Below are positions 38,801-49,060 of a stretch of 64,000 nt of DNA, piece after piece (within the stretch, counting starts at the first letter, position 1; the number at the start of each line of letters is the position of its first letter). The notes under the pieces were generated by a model that worked only from the letters and a program-made list of their open reading frames with translations, ran no database searches and was not told the DNA's origin. Position numbers and translations under genes: made by a program. Source of the stretch: Anaspis maculata (Eukaryota; Arthropoda; Insecta; Coleoptera; Scraptiidae). The stretch is from NCBI GenBank assembly GCA_949128115.1, contig OX421967.1:56742855-56806854 (forward strand), given 5' to 3'.

Positions 38801-39969
38801 TCATTGCCGGCTTTTGCTTCGCAAAATTCCAATTTTTTTCCACCAAAGTACCAAATGAAACTTTTGTAAAATCCACATTTTCTCGGCAGAATTTGCTACG
38901 ACTGAGCTAGTTGCAGCAGTGGAAAGCACGCATCAAGCGCTTTTTAACGATACATCACTCGGTACAATTCAAGGAGATGAAGCGACTTCAAAAATTGCTG
39001 AAGTTTTAAGTTTTACAAAATTTTGAAAAACGAAGCTTTTTGAAGTTGCGCTTCACGTTTCAGAAACATATCAAGGGACACCTCGTTGAAAAGCTCTCGA
39101 TGGGAGCTTCTTATTGCCGGCTACTGCTTCACAAAATTCTATTTTTTTTCTCACCAAAGTACTAAATGAAACTTTTGTAAAATTCATATTTTCTCGGCAG
39201 AATTTGCTACGACTGAGCTAGTTGCAGCAGTGGAAGGCACGCATCAAGCGCTTTTCAACGATACGTCACTCGGTATAATTCGAGAGGATGAAGCGACTTC
39301 AAAAATTGCTAAAGTTTGAAGTTTTATAAAATTTTGAGAAACGAAGCTTTTTGAAGTTGCGCTTCACGTTTCAGAACCATATCGAGTGACACCTCGTTGG
39401 AAAGCTCCTGGTGGGTGTTTTCAATTGCATCTACTTTGCATTAATTTCAACCGTGCAATTACTGAACTTGCCATTTCCAAGTTATTGATAATTAGTTCCA
39501 CTAAAAAAATCTAACAGCTCTTATGTAAGCTGAGCTTAAAATAAACGAGCGATTCGTCTAGAAGCGCAAGTAAACAGATTAATTAATAATGAACGGAAGT
39601 TTATACATTTCGAATTCTTCAAATGCTGGGTTAGGTATATAATGTACCTGGCTGCTACAGGTGTATGTTTACGCAGAGTTAAATAAATGCACAATATGAC
39701 TCATTATTAATATTTTTCACTGTGAATTCTACACTCACCAAATCTTCAAACAACTCGTCCAGTCTTTCGTGCATCCTTTTTCCTTTCTTCTCCCTGATGA
39801 GCATGTAGATGGTGGCCACGTCGGTGCTTCTGAGCAGCTTTTCGATCAGGATCTTGCCCATGAAGCCGGTGCCGCCGGTTATGAACACGTTCTGTCCCTC
39901 GTAGAAACGGCAGATTTCCGACGAAACCGGCGCCGTCTGGCACTGAGCGTCCGGCATTTTGTCAGTCAT
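26161..39969 (-). CDS. FAR: Fatty acyl-CoA reductase, six exons, complete
   Basis: FARs reduce fatty acyl-CoA to fatty alcohol with NADPH, for wax, pheromone and cuticular lipid synthesis, usually at ER or peroxisome membranes. Exons in transcript order are 39969-39739, 34250-34002, 33484-33339, 33248-33139, 30985-30784 and 26821-26161. All junctions are GT-AG and phases join without a frameshift, giving about 532 residues, normal for the family. Visible signatures: the Rossmann nucleotide-binding motif TGGTGFMGK (residues 31-39), STAYSNC (166-172), the catalytic YxxxK pair Y218/K222 (YAFTK), a FAR_C (sterile) domain at roughly 385-470 with GTRQWAF, and a hydrophobic segment at about 484-503 near the C-terminus. 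The start is taken at the ATG at 39969, which has A at -3. An in-frame ATG at 40044 would add 25 basic residues, and one at 39957 would remove four. Introns total about 12 kb and are packed with repeats. The paralog and substrate chain length cannot be told from sequence. Confidence 0.95.
26822..27540. repeat. FAR intron 5, short GAAGTTTCACTT repeats
   Basis: GTAAAGAAGTTTCACTT or close variants recur at about 26872, 26992, 27103, 27237 and 27500, giving irregular ~120-bp units. No exon signal. Confidence 0.65.
27541..30730. repeat. ~600-bp tandem array in FAR intron 5
   Basis: About five units. The marker CATAGGCGGCGATGG or close variants lies near 28108, 28743, 29317, 29918 and 30504, spaced 574-635 bp. 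Each unit carries one forward module half (AAGACAGTTTTAGCTACA..GAGTTTGGGCTTGAATTTT) and one reverse half (ACTTGACATATCCACGTGG..GCTGAAACT..CCATGGCCACCTATGA), so it is a dimer of the ~100-bp module in opposite orientations. Units differ by small indels and substitutions. Confidence 0.88.
30784..30985 (-). CDS. FAR: FAR exon 5
   Basis: 202 nt from acceptor TTTTGCAG to donor GTAAAT. Encodes [20 protein letters not shown] and [20 protein letters not shown], conserved FAR segments. It is markedly GC-rich against its AT-rich surroundings. Confidence 0.93.
30986..33138. repeat. FAR intron 4 with module copies
   Basis: Module copies at about 31065-31155 (reverse), 31425-31460, 31670-31750 (reverse), 32030-32110 and 32340-32440 (forward). 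The stretch 32450-33080 has no recognised repeat or exon. Confidence 0.7.
33139..33248 (-). CDS. FAR: FAR exon 4, catalytic YxxxK
   Basis: 110 nt from acceptor TTTTTGCAG to donor GTAAGA. Encodes [17 protein letters not shown] and GMFRPAI. Tyr218 and Lys222 form the short-chain-dehydrogenase-type YxxxK pair expected of FARs. The last G pairs with exon 5 to make Val246. Confidence 0.93.
33339..33484 (-). CDS. FAR: FAR exon 3
   Basis: 146 nt from acceptor AATTCCAG to donor GTGAGT. Encodes residues 161-208 ([11 protein letters not shown] to DKITP) plus two bases of the split Arg codon. It is separated from exon 4 by an intron of only 90 nt. Confidence 0.92.
34002..34250 (-). CDS. FAR: FAR exon 2
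   Basis: Exactly 83 codons (residues 78-160), from acceptor CGCTTCCAG to donor GTAAAT. It contains [18 protein letters not shown] and [12 protein letters not shown], all typical of the FAR NAD-binding domain. Phase 0 at both ends. Confidence 0.93.
34251..36600. repeat. FAR intron 1, module copies at ~300-bp spacing
   Basis: Module copies at about 34310-34410 (reverse), 34680-34780 (forward), 34950-35040, 35225-35320 and 35540-35625 (reverse), then 35920, 36200 and 36510 (forward). From 35.9 kb the spacing is regular at about 290-300 bp and the array continues to 38.2 kb past a SINE insertion. Confidence 0.8.
36598..36960 (-). mobile_element. tRNA-derived SINE with 7-bp target duplication
   Basis: On the minus strand it starts with a tRNA-Leu/Ser-like head: A box TGGCCGAGTGG, then B box GGTTCGAATCC, giving a pol III promoter. 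A ~270-bp unrelated body follows, ending in an A-rich tail (plus-strand T runs at 36594-36622). GAATTTT flanks both sides (36591-36597 and 36961-36967). Neighbouring array units show the uninterrupted target, confirming the insertion point. Confidence 0.87.
36968..38200. repeat. ~300-bp tandem array, continued after SINE
   Basis: Forward module copies near 37170, 37470, 37770 and 38080, each with the context ..GGTGGC..TGGAAAT..AGTTTT..ATCTCGAAAA. Removing the SINE restores the ~300-bp register from 36510. Confidence 0.82.
38258..39425. repeat. ~311-bp satellite, four units
   Basis: CTACGACTGAGCTAGTTGCA or variants at about 38270, 38585, 38894 and 39206. Within each unit CTTTCCAACGATACGTCACTC and GAGTGACACCTCGTTGGAAAG form an imperfect inverted repeat, so a unit can fold. 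It lies in FAR intron 1. Confidence 0.88.
39739..39969 (-). CDS. FAR: FAR exon 1 (coding part)
   Basis: Encodes residues 1-77, including the TGGTGFMGK dinucleotide-binding loop and LIREKKGK. It ends GAAGATTTG at a GTGAGT donor (39738-39733), phase 0. Sequence 5' of 39970 stays open to an ATG at 40044, so the true start may lie further upstream. Confidence 0.93.
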
Positions 39970-40189
39970 TTTTCTCGTGTCGTTTTCGTTCCGATTTTTC
40001 GATTTTTGCCTCTTCCAAAAATCTATCAAGGACAGGAGACACATATTTGGTAATCATCCTCGAAAAAGGTTCCCCATGATGAAACAAAAAATGAATGAGT
40101 GATGCAATTTGAATGTCGAGTTGTAAGGCGCTGCTGTGGCAGAATGAGAGGGAACGTGACGGGAGCTTGTGTGGCATGGAACTGAACCG
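39970..40189 (-). promoter_or_regulatory. FAR: Probable FAR 5' leader and upstream region
   Basis: Sequence just upstream of the chosen start is non-repetitive and contains an in-frame alternative ATG at 40044. I see no clear TATA box or initiator, so the transcription start is not located. Confidence 0.3.
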
Positions 40190-40420
40190 AAATCAAGCAA
40201 GAAAAGCGGTTGGATGGCGAAATTGGATAGGATCGGTCCGAAAAGTGAGCTCTGGGTAAGAGCTAAAAGCTACGTTTTACGTGATTTTTCTTGACTAATC
40301 TCGAAGAAAAGTTGTCAGTGAGGCTCTAGTGTGATTTCAATTGGGTTCTGTCACTTAATTTGTCTTTCTTTACGCCTAGTTGAGTTTTTATTTCTATCAC
40401 ATTTTTTGTTTTCAATCATA
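40190..40420 (+). repeat. Single copy of satellite A
   Basis: Contains GATAGGATCGGTCCGAAAAG and GAGCTCTGGGTAAGAGC, the core of the array at 45.4-49.0 kb. It abuts the FAR 5' region. Confidence 0.8.
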
Positions 40421-41363
40421 AATCATGTATCAATGCCAGAAGATAATTATTGGTAATTTTCGCTGGCCAAAAAGGTTCCGATGATGATGATGAAAGAATA
40501 AGGCATGAGTAATGGAAACAGACGCAAGAACAACAACAATACAAACAACAATTGATACAAACTGTGCGGTTGGGGAAAAACGATTGGAAAAATGATCACG
40601 ATTCGTTCCGCATAAAACGAATGGAAATGAAACGTGAGCGGAAATCGGGCTCGTCTTATTGACCGATATTTTATTAAAATCGGATGCAAGCGAATCAAGG
40701 TTAGGATCGGGGTCGAAAGTCGCGTTCGTTGCTCACATTTTACAATAATTGCATAATGCATGCTGGCGCGAGAACTCGGAGAAGATTTGGGTAATTTTGA
40801 AAGCTCGCCGAATTATGTAAAAGCATTCTAAAGCATCCATAAAACGGGATATGTGCCGTGTTATGTAAGGCCGCGTTTCAATATTGAATGAATCATTTAA
40901 CGAAAAAAACCGGGAGCTTTCGTCAGACGCGATGTTTGCCTTCACGCGAAGAACGCAGGTATTTCTGTCTGAAAGTCTGAGGATGTTTTGCAGATGCATT
41001 TGGGCCTGAAAAAGTTTTGGCATAAAAAATTCTAGGCTGAAAAATTGTTTGAAAAAAATGTCTAGTTTCCAGTTAACTCCAGATAAAGGCAGATATATCC
41101 AAAGTCGACTCTGACTCTTCAAGATTCTTCTTGGATACAAATCCAAAGCCTTCTTCAAGCATAAATTGCTCATTCCAAAAATTTCCAATTTCGTACATCC
41201 TTACACAAAAATCATAGTTTTTCTATTTATTTTTTCTCAGTTCAATCGGAATGAAGGTGGAATTGTTAATCCTTCGGAAACTGAACGGGAGATCGATAAT
41301 ACGCCTGAGGAGCTGTGGAATCTTCAAGTCCCAAGATGGAGGGTCCCAACCGCCGTGATTCAG

Positions 41364-41525
41364 ATCGAAATTGGCGAAAACTTTTCCAGGGCGATTACCC
41401 ACTGACGTCATTAGACACCAAAAGTTCCGTTGCCCTCTTCGAAAATAGAGCTCGCATGAAGAAAGAAGCAGACAAAAAAAGATACAGGTGGGTATAACCA
41501 CCTATCATGGGCCGCTCGAGATAAA
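41364..41525 (+). repeat. Dispersed repeat shared with 55452-55620
   Basis: Both copies share CTTTTCCAGGG, ACCAAAAGTTCCGTTG, CCCTCTTC and a later GGGTATAACC / GCTCATACCC block. Confidence 0.6.
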
Positions 41526-41993
41526 TATAGGAAGATTTCGGGTTTACTACCAAACAAACAACAAAACACTTTTTTTTTTTGTTCAACAAGCATAGCAGAG
41601 TGGACGCGGTCCGATCTAATTATAGATGATAATCAACCTGCGTTATTAACAATGGCACGAAGAATAGTACTTATTTGGGTCATTGCTTTAGATTTTCTTC
41701 TTTTAGATAGGTTGTGTACATTAACATTATTCACCTTGTACTTGGAGAAATTGCTGACACCGTTGGTAGGTACTCATGTGCAATTGTTTATGTTTTTTTA
41801 TTACACAAATATTTCAAATAACAAAACTGGCGTGTGGCTTGAGAAATGCATGAAGAAAAAAAAACATGAAGAAGAAACTCGCTGGAAAATCTTACCCTGG
41901 ATCTTACCTGAACAGCCCCCTTTTTTTGGTTGGTAAAAATGGAGCACAAATTTCAACTATAGGTAACTTAACTACACTAATTGAGCGTTGTAA

Positions 41994-42179
41994 TCATGAG
42001 TAAGTTGAAGCAAAAAGCACACTGATACAAATAAATGCTAACATCACACTCTGTATGACACTGGTAATGATTCTTAAATCATTTTTTCTGGTCGATGTCT
42101 GAGCTGTGACTGATATACTGGGACTTTTGGGGTTAGTATTCACGGCGGGAATCGACGAGGAGGGGGAGGGGCGATCCAT
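41994..42179 (-). CDS. Hypothetical 61-residue tail-anchored-like protein
   Basis: Complete ORF from an ATG with A at -3 and G at +4. It has a Pro/Ser/Thr-rich N-terminal half (MDRPSPSSSIPAVN) and a C-terminal hydrophobic helix (SVMLAFICISVLFAS) just before the stop. Codon use is more balanced than in the AT-rich flanks, and it does not match the nearby repeat families. I recognise no family. It could be a small membrane protein, the first exon of a larger gene, or chance. Confidence 0.28.
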   Translation of the reverse strand: MDRPSPSSSIPAVNTNPKSPSISVTAQTSTRKNDLRIITSVIQSVMLAFICISVLFASTYS

Positions 42180-42879
42180 CGTACCTACCAGATCTTCGCC
42201 GTATATACGCCCCTGGAATTTTAAATGGGCATGGAATTTTTTCGCTTGTTATTTTCGTCTTCGTTTAGGCACGCTTGTTTTTTTTTCGGCTGTTGTTTCG
42301 GTTCGTTATTATTGTTTTTTCCCATACCTCTTTCCCTGTGTAATTGAACTGGAACATTTCTTGGATCATTTGGAATATTTCCTTGTTATTCGAAATTGAT
42401 ACTTCGATTTTCAAAATGCTAATGCTTCGTTCACTGTAGGTACGTACAAAATTATATGTAGGTACCAAATTTTTGAGAAAATAATTTTTGACTCCCAAGA
42501 CAAACTTTGGATTGATTTGTATAATCAGTGATATGAGAAATAAATAAAATTACGTTCTGGTTGAAAATCTTTACAACAAAAAATAACGAAGCCGAACAAA
42601 ATTAATTGATGCAATTTGAGTCTTTTTCAATTACAAACATTTGCAGAAATGTCTTTTTTTTGTCATCTAACTGAAGCCGATCGCTATTTACCGGAAATGA
42701 AAGTTTTTTATTTGTGTATGATTACCCACCACTTATCTATGCATTTTTTCAAATGTATTTTTCTCAAGTATTTATATTTTTCTTATTTTTTTCATTTTAG
42801 CTAACTGTGACGTCCAATTAGTCGCAAATGAGTGAATCTAAAGGCAAAAGAACGCAACACGAGCTTGTTGGAAACGAAA

Positions 42880-43092
42880 TCGAAGCAAAATCGAGGCAGA
42901 AAAGCGGTTTGATGACAAAATTGAATAGAATCGGTCCCAAAAGTGAGCCCTGGGTAGCTATCAAAAGCTGCGTTTTCCAAAATTTTCTGGAAATAATTTG
43001 AGAAAAATGTTGTAAGTGAGACTTGATGGTGATTTGAATTGAATTGTGCCACTTTATAATTTTTCACGCCCAGTAATTCTTTCAAAAAATTG
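42880..43092 (+). repeat. Single copy of satellite A
   Basis: AAAGCGGTTTGATG..GAATAGAATCGGTCCC..GTGAGCCCTGGGTAG matches the array consensus. It ends at a CACCCTGTA element terminus near 43110. Confidence 0.75.
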
Positions 43093-43515
43093 TTTCTCAA
43101 ATTGGACACCCTGTATTTTGATATATGAATCGATTCCGCTTTCCATCGTGATTTTAAATATATATTACACTTTATAGGTTAGTCAACAAAAAACGTGTGA
43201 AAAAATTGATGAAGTTTTGAAAAATTTCGAAAAAAGATTTTTTTAAAAGTGACTCAGTGAATTTTTTATCATTTTTCCATTAATTTGGATGAATGAATTT
43301 GTTTAAAGTTTGAAACTTTTACTAAACTCACCTTAAACCGACAGGCTTCTGGAAAAAAAAGATTTTTCCATATTTTTTGAAACTTCAACTATTTTTTCAG
43401 AAGGTGTTTTCCGAATAACCTATCAAGTGTGATATATATATTTATAATCAAGATAAAAACAGAGCCGATTCCCATATTAAAATACATGCAGGGTGTTCAA
43501 TCTGAGAAAAATTTT
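43093..43515. repeat. Inverted repeat pair with CAGGGTG ends
   Basis: TTGGACACCCTGTATTTTGA near 43100 mirrors TACATGCAGGGTGTTCAATC near 43483, and similarity continues about 70 nt inward on both sides. Confidence 0.65.
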
Positions 43516-43574
43516 CGATGTTACACCCTGTAAGCAAAATATCCCAGAAAAATAAAGTGAACAGATTCGAAACA

Positions 43575-45056
43575 TACAGGGTAGTCCATTTTAGCGTAAT
43601 TAACCCATAGCTGCCTTACCGTTCAAGATAGAGAAAAATATGTAAGAGAAAAGTTATATGGCTTGATGAAACCCATAGCCTCAAATTCTTTTCAGCCATA
43701 CAGGTGTCCCATTTTGACGGGATTAACGAAACGTCATTTTTTTTCAAATGGAACACCCTATATTTTTTTGCATTTTCCTGCTCAACTTTCTCAACTGCTA
43801 TGCCTGTATTTTTGTTTTTCAATTGTGTGGCAGTGCAACCAACTAAAAATTAAAAACTAAAAAAATCGCTTTTCACAGTTTTCTTAAAAAAATCGTAGCG
43901 GCCTTGCTTTTCAAAACTAAGAGATAAAACTTAATACGGTGATAGTCAAGTCAAAGACCAATATGCCAATGTCAAAAAATTGGGATTTCTTGATACAAGG
44001 CGTTCACAAAAAAAACATCAAACTTCATAATTTACAAAGTATCATAACTTATTTTTTCAATGGCATGCCCCTACTTTCATAACGTTATCTGATAGCTTTT
44101 TTATCCTTTCTCATCTTTACTAGGGGTACCCTACCCTTAAACTTCATTTTTTTCGAGATAATCAAAAATTTTCACAAAATTTGCGTTTTTTTTTTAAATG
44201 TTAGTCAGTCTGAATACTGTCGAACAAAAAAAAAATGGCTTCAACGCAAAAAGAAAACAAAGTGGGATCCTGGATATCTGGATTATTACCAGAATATCAT
44301 ATCAATCATTTCCTCTCGCGTAAAATCATTTTTCTTTGTTTGACAATATTTAGACTGACTAACTGAGAGTTGCGTACTATTTGGCTGTCTGTCATTCATC
44401 ATGGCCAATTCAGTTTTTGAAAAAATAAACAAAAAATTTTGCAAATTTTGTGAAAATTTCCGATTATCTCGGGAAAAATAAAGTTTAAGGGTAGGGTACC
44501 TCCAGCAAAAATGGAAGAGGATACAAAAAGCTATCAGATAACGTTATAAAATCAGGAGCATGCCATTTGAAAAAAATGAGTTATGATACTTTGAAAATTA
44601 TAAAGTTTGAAATTTTTTTGTTCACGCCCTGTATCAAGAAATCGCAATTTTTTGACATTGCGATATTGGTCTTTGACTTGACTATCACCATGTCAAGCTT
44701 CATCTCTTAGTTTTGAAAAGCAAGGCCGCTACAGTTTTTTCAAGAAAACTGTGAAAATGCGATTTTTTTCAGTTTTTAATTTTTAGTTGGTAGCACTGCT
44801 CCACAATTGAAAAACAAAAATACAAGCATAATACAGTTGAAAAAATTGAACATGAAAATGCAAAAAAATATAGGGTGTTCTATTTAAAAAAAAATGACGT
44901 TTCGTTGATCCCGTCAAAATGGGACACCTGTATAGTTTAAAATAATTTAAGGTTATAGGTTTCATCAAACCTTATAACTTCTTTCTCACATCTTGTTCTC
45001 TATCTTGAACGGTAAGACCGCTATGGGATAATTACGCTAGGATGGACCACCCTGTA
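43575..45056. mobile_element. 1.5-kb fold-back element, copy 2
   Basis: Same family as 2131-3678. It starts TACAGGGTAGTCCATTTTAG, ends GGTCCACC-type complement and CCTGTA with flanking TA, and has the same centre (GGGATCCTGGATATCTGG). The arms have diverged by small indels. Confidence 0.88.
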
Positions 45057-45440
45057 TACGGAAAAAATCATGGAAGAATCGTTTCCATTTTTGAAATTGT
45101 GTTCAAGGGGAAGTCTCCAGGGAGGGGGTATGATTTATACGTGAACACCCTGTACAAGAAACAGAAGGCGGTAAAATGTCAAAAACCGTTTCGAGATATT
45201 GCTGCGAGGTCTCCAGAAATATAGCTAGGAAAAATCTAAAATTGTTTAAAAAAAAGTTACACACGCTTTAAAATGAACCACCCGCACTCTTTCTTTTGCC
45301 ACCCTGTATATCATACAGTATATCAGTAAACGCGTTATCCAAATATGAAACTTGCAGTCAGAAGAACGCTTGAGTCACCAGCACCATCTTTTTCCAAATC
45401 GGTTCATTTCTCGTCACGATATCCTCATTTAAATCTGAAC
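45057..45440. other. Short element remnants
   Basis: Contains isolated CACCCTGTA termini (for example near 45300). No gene recognised. Confidence 0.4.
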
Positions 45441-48400
45441 GAGTTTTTTGGGTGGACCACTTCAATCTTTGATCTGTTTATATGCCAAGTTGATGCCAAT
45501 CCTTCTGGTAAACGAATCTGAAGACATGAAAACGTGACAAGAGCTGATTTGGAATGAGACCGGATCAAAATCGAGCCAGAAAAGTGCTTCGTTGGCGAAA
45601 CTGAATAGAATCGGTCCGAAAAGTGAGCTCTGGGTAACGACCAGAAGCTGCGTTTTCATGATTTTCTCAAAATAACTCCAAAATGAATCTGGAGACACGA
45701 GAACGTGATTAGAGTGTGTTTGAAATGAGATAAAATCGAAACCGAGTCAGAAACGCGGTTTGATGGCAAAATTGGATAGAATCGGTCCGAAAAGTGAGCT
45801 CTGGGTAAGGGCTTGAAGCTACATTTCTCATGATTTTTTCAAACTATGACCGGAAAAATTTTACCAGTGGAATTTGATAGTGATTTCAATAGAGTTGTGT
45901 CACTTTATTTTTTCAATCGTCTAGTTGCTTTTTGTTCAAATCATAATTGAAATGGCAAGATCGTACACACTGAGTACACGAGAGAACGTGAGAAGAGCTT
46001 GTTCGGCATGGAATGTAGTCAAAATCTAGCAAGAAAAACGTTTTTTTGGCGAAATTGGATAGGATCGGTCCGAGAAGTGAGCTCTGAGTAAGAGTTGAAA
46101 GCTGCGTTTTTCATGATTTTTTCAATTTTTTTCCCAGAGAAATCTTGTCAGTGGAATTTGATAGTGATTTCAATAATTGATTTGTGCCATTTTGTTTTTT
46201 TTTTCAAATCGTCTAGTTGCATTTTGTTTTAATCATAATTTAAATGTCGAGTTGGTACACACTGGCATGAAAAAGAACAATATAACGTGATACAAGCTTG
46301 TTTGGCATGGATCTTGATCAAAATCAAGCGAGAAAAACGATTTATTGGCGAAATTGAATAGGATCGGTCCAAAAAGTGCGTTCTGGGTAGGGACTTAAAT
46401 TCACATTTTCCATGATTTTTCCAAACTAATTCCAGAAAAATGTAGCCAGTGAAACTTGACAGTGATTTCAATAGAGCTGTGTCACATTTTTTCAATCGTC
46501 TAGTGGATTTTTGCTCAAATCATGATTAAAATGTCAAGTTCGTAGACACTGAGAACACGAGAGAACGTGACAAGAGCTTGTTTGGCCTGGGATGTAGTCA
46601 AAATCAATCAAGAAAAACGGGTTTTTTGGCGAAATTGGATAGGATCGGTCCGAGAAGTGAGCTCTGAGTAAGAGTTGAGGGCAACGTTTTCCATGATTTA
46701 TCCAATTTTTCCTTTGAGAAATGTTGTCAGTGGAACTTGATAGTGATTTCAATTGATTCGTGCCATTTTGTTTTTGGAGAACAATAGAACGTGATACAAG
46801 ATCGTTTGGCATGGAACTTGATCAAAATCAAGCGAGAAACACAATTTATTGGCGGAATTGAATAGAATCGGTCCGAAAAGTGAACTCCGAGTAAGGGTCA
46901 AAAACCAAACTTTTCAAGATTTTTCGAAACTAATCCTAGAAAAAAGTTGCCACTGGAACGTGATAGTGATTTCAATTGAGTTTTGTCATTTTGTTTGTTT
47001 TTTTTTCAAGCGTTTTTTGTTCTAACTTGAATATCAAATTGGTACACAGTAACAGGACAGAAAACAAGAAAACGTGACAAGAGCTTGTTTGGGGTGGAAT
47101 GTAGTCATGATCAAGCGAGAAAAACGGTTTGATGATGAAATTGAATAGAATCGGTCCCAAAAGTGGACTCTGGGTAGGGGCCAGCAGCTAGGCTTTTCAT
47201 ATTTTTCCCAACTAATTCTAGAAAAAAGTTTCCACTGGAACGTGATAGTGGTTTCTATTGAGTTTTGTCATTTAATTTTTTTTTCAAGCGCCTAGTTGCT
47301 TTTTGTTCATAACTTAAATATCAAATTGGTACACAACTGCCATGAAAACGACGAGAGTATGTGGCAGGAGCTTGTTTGGCTTCGAACGTGATCAAAATGA
47401 AGCGAGAAAGACGGTTTGATGGCGAATTGAATAGGATCGGTCCGAAAAGTGAGCTCTGGGTAACGACCAAAAGCTACTTTTTTCAGTATTCTCTCAAAAT
47501 AACTCCAGAAAAATGTCGTTAGTGAGACTTGATAGTGATTCCAACTGGATTGTGTCATTTGGATGATTGCTCACGTCCAGTTGTTTCTATCATATTCATA
47601 ATTCACCACGTTCTATAATCCCAGTTCCAGAACCAACGTCCTTTTCAATTCCCCTATTTCTATTATGTGCCACACGTTCAACAAAATCTCTAATGTTTGT
47701 GATATTAATTTCAGCAGCATCAAGTCCATTATGTCTTCCGTCCTGGGCAATGACTGACTCCACGAAGTCAACTTGCTTATGTTATTGATATTATTTTGAC
47801 CTTTTCTTTTTGTGTATTCGCATGATTGTGTTTGATTTTTTGTTTTATATAATTTCTCATTCAATTCCATTTTTTTTTTGTTATAAAGTTTTCCTGTAAT
47901 TGGGCGTTGCCTGTTGGGAAATAAATCCATTCTATTCTATTCTATAATGCCAAGGTGATACCGATGATTTTCGCATGAATGGATCTCAAGACATGAGGAC
48001 ATGATAAGAGCTTGTTTGAAATAAAAAAGAATGGAAATTCAGCTAGAAAAGCGGTCTGATGGCGAAATTGAATAGAATCGGCCCAAAAAGTGAGCTCTGG
48101 GTAACGACCAGAAGCTATGTTCTTCATGATTTTCTTGAAATACCTCCAGAAAAATGCCATCAATGAGACCTGATCGTGATTTCAATTGAATCGGGTCACT
48201 TGGATAATTGTTCACGCCCAGCTGTTTCTGATTATATCTCGGATTATATTTATATGCCAGTTTGGTAATGCTTCCCGTATAAATGAATCTGAAGACAGCA
48301 GACCGCGACGAGAGCTTGTTTAAAATGGAACTGCATCGAAACCGCGAGCCAGAAAAGCGGTTTGATGGCGACATTCAATAAAACGGGAGAGGTCCAAAGT

Positions 48401-49060
48401 GACTCCGATTGAACCGGGTCGATTCATTTGTCTTTGTTTGCGCCTAGTTGGTTTTCGTTTTGCACATGATTTAAATGGCAAACTTGCACACTACTGACGT
48501 GAAAGAAAACGATAGAACTTGACGAGAGCTTGTTTGGCAAGAAACCGATTCGAAATAAAGCAAGAAAAGCGGTTCAACGGCGAAATTGGATAGGATCGGT
48601 CCGAAAAGTGAACTCTGGGTAAGGGCTGAAAGCTGCGTTTTCGTGTTTTTTTTTTCAAAAATAATTCCAAGAGAATGTGGACAGTTGTACTTGCTAGCGA
48701 TTTCAGTTGAACTGTGTCACCATGTTCGTTTTTGTGCCCTCATGATGTGTTTTGATTTTAATCATAATTTGAATGTCAAGCCGGACTGAAATGAGAAAAA
48801 CGAGAGAACATGACAAGAGCTTGTTTGGCATGGGAGTGGATCGAAATAGAACAAGAAAAGCAGTGTGATGGCGAAATTGGATAGGATCGGTCCGAAAAGT
48901 GAGCTCTGGGTAAGAGCTGAAAGCTGCGTTTTTTGCGATTTTATCAAACTAATTTCAAGAAATTGTTGTCAGTGAGCTTCGACAGTGATTTCAATTGGAT
49001 TGTGTCACTTCATTTGTATTTGATCATGCCTAGTTGCTTTTTGTTTTAAACATAATTGAA
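45441..49060 (+). repeat. Satellite A array, plus orientation (~285 bp)
   Basis: About 11 units, each with GACAAGAGCTTGTTTGGCAT, GAGAAAAACGGTTTGATGGC, AATTGGATAGGATCGGTCCG and GTGAGCTCTGGGTAAG. Spacing is mostly 280-298 bp with shorter units near 45.6-45.8 and 46.7-46.9 kb. A LINE-like tail interrupts it at 47603-47943. ORFs on the minus strand with TFRTDPIQF are repeat translations. Confidence 0.88.
47603..47943 (+). mobile_element. 5'-truncated non-LTR retrotransposon 3' end
   Basis: A 341-bp segment absent from other satellite A units. It ends GTTGGGAAATAAATCC followed by (ATTCT)n, a common LINE 3' terminus. A tentative 5-bp duplication ATAAT flanks it (47598-47602 and 47944-47948). No reverse transcriptase remains. 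Confidence 0.65.

Larger units (their letters stand above)
40421..42878. other. Mostly single-copy intergenic DNA
   Basis: Holds the 61-codon ORF at 41994-42179, one repeat at about 41364-41525 related to 55452-55620, and several ORFs without recognisable motifs. No firm gene. Confidence 0.45.

Noticed and set aside
40733..41188. 151-codon minus-strand ORF
   Set aside because: No recognisable domain, irregular composition, no splice or start support.
41652..41936. 94-codon plus ORF with hydrophobic start
   Set aside because: AT-driven hydrophobic residues and lysine run; no family or splice support.
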